This document shows positions 63,617 to 64,000 of a stretch of 64,000 bases of DNA, piece after piece. Both the position numbers and the translations under genes were made by a program. Location: positions 1 to 64,000 of the forward strand of contig CANCPA010000003.1 of NCBI GenBank assembly GCA_947379895.1, read 5' to 3'. This stretch comes from Chitinophagaceae bacterium (GTDB lineage: Bacteria > Bacteroidota > Bacteroidia > Chitinophagales > Chitinophagaceae). The notes under the pieces were generated by a model, which was given only the letters and a program-made list of their open reading frames with translations, was not told the DNA's origin and did not search any database. Each line of letters begins with the position of its first letter. Position 1 is the stretch's first letter.

Positions 63617-64000
63617 TTAAAGAATTAATACACTTGTTCCTTTTTGAAACTTCTTAATACCACTGTTTTGGTTATACTCTATAATCCAAATATATGTCCC
63701 TATTTCTTGTTGAATTCCATTAACTCTTCCGTCCCAACCACTGAATAAATCTTTCGTTTTAAAAACTAAACTTCCATATCTGTTATAGACTTTAAAAGAA
63801 TAATTACTTATGAAACTTAAATTCCCAAATGGTTTTAAAAGTCGAGATAATACATTTTGACTGTTCGGCATGAAGCCACTTGGAACAAAAAGTGTATCAC
63901 AATAGCCTTCTGTTTTCATTGGAATGATAACTATAATGCTATCCACAAGACAATTGTAATTGTTATATACAAGTAGCTGATAGGCATCATTGATTAAGTT
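63617..64000 (-). CDS. C-terminal end of a secreted protein with T9SS type-B sorting domain (partial)
   Basis: The frame is open to the right window edge (128 codons), so the GTG at 63946 is not the true start. The visible part begins with strand-rich PKD/Ig-like sequence (QLLVYNNYNCLVDSIIV) and ends in a gliding-motility C-terminal domain: FVPSGFMPNSQNVLSRLL, YSFKVYNRYGSLVFKT, FSGWDGRVNG, GTYIWIIEY, KGTSVLIL. This type-B signal directs export through the type IX secretion system of Bacteroidota. The rest of the gene lies outside the window. Confidence 0.9.
   Translation of the reverse strand, partial: NLINDAYQLLVYNNYNCLVDSIIVIIPMKTEGYCDTLFVPSGFMPNSQNVLSRLLKPFGNLSFISNYSFKVYNRYGSLVFKTKDLFSGWDGRVNGIQQEIGTYIWIIEYNQNSGIKKFQKGTSVLIL

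Overview
The window is AT-rich chromosomal DNA from a member of the Bacteroidota, most plausibly the Chitinophagia/Sphingobacteriia side of the phylum. Supporting signs are a T9SS type-B (gliding-motility) C-terminal sorting domain at the right edge, outer-membrane beta-barrel/TonB-type proteins, GTP-type PEP carboxykinase, a serine palmitoyltransferase cluster, the gene order parA-parB-DUF5683-dapB, many starts without Shine-Dalgarno sequences, and several exact matches to the Bacteroidota -7 promoter element TAnnTTTG (usually TACATTTG). No rRNA, tRNA, CRISPR array or intact insertion sequence was seen.

Layout: 0.7-8 kb holds housekeeping genes (PBP4-type carboxypeptidase, cinA, a 2-oxoacid dehydrogenase E2 with a very long linker, trpS, a deoxynucleoside kinase). 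8.4-11.7 kb is the parA-parB-DUF5683-dapB block. 11.9-19 kb carries lipoproteins, a LuxE-like acyl-protein synthetase, a UbiA-like membrane protein, an rRNA m5C methyltransferase, an acyl-ACP desaturase and a conserved helical protein. 19.06-19.24 kb is a strong candidate for an unannotated small RNA, with promoter, internal direct repeat and intrinsic terminator. 19.5-23.1 kb is a three-gene sphingolipid cluster (SPT, GNAT-type acyltransferase, extended SDR) that could make ceramide. 23.2-33.6 kb includes an Fn3-like orphan, thymidine kinase, a NUMOD4/HNH protein, a GT39-like membrane protein, a phosphopantetheinyl transferase, ftsY and a split ThrE-type exporter. 33.8-43.6 kb has an AspT/YidE-type transporter, pckG, galT, a CheY-like regulator and a YceI - beta-barrel - YceI cluster. 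43.7-55.3 kb is more accessory: an orphan gene, a 21-bp repeat array, a 144-bp MITE-like element with target duplication, an outer-membrane beta-barrel protein, secreted proteins, and a 7TMR-DISM histidine kinase with a NarL-type regulator. 55.8-60.2 kb holds a GHMP kinase/UDPGP fusion next to a GalU-like protein. 60.6-63.3 kb is a FIST sensor with a hybrid histidine kinase. The window ends inside a large secreted protein.

The least ordinary signals are: (i) the candidate small RNA at 19075-19243; (ii) the foldback element at 45810-45953, with 18-bp terminal inverted repeats and a perfect 10-bp flanking direct repeat; (iii) three separate, nearly indel-free 21-bp tandem arrays (about 200-325, 24158-24410, 45347-45514) that read as decaying heptapeptide repeats on the minus strand, each upstream of a minus-strand gene; (iv) the same ATCTCACCC/GGGTGAGAT palindrome in two divergent promoter regions near a two-component system. 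All functional statements come from reading motifs by eye; no database search was run.
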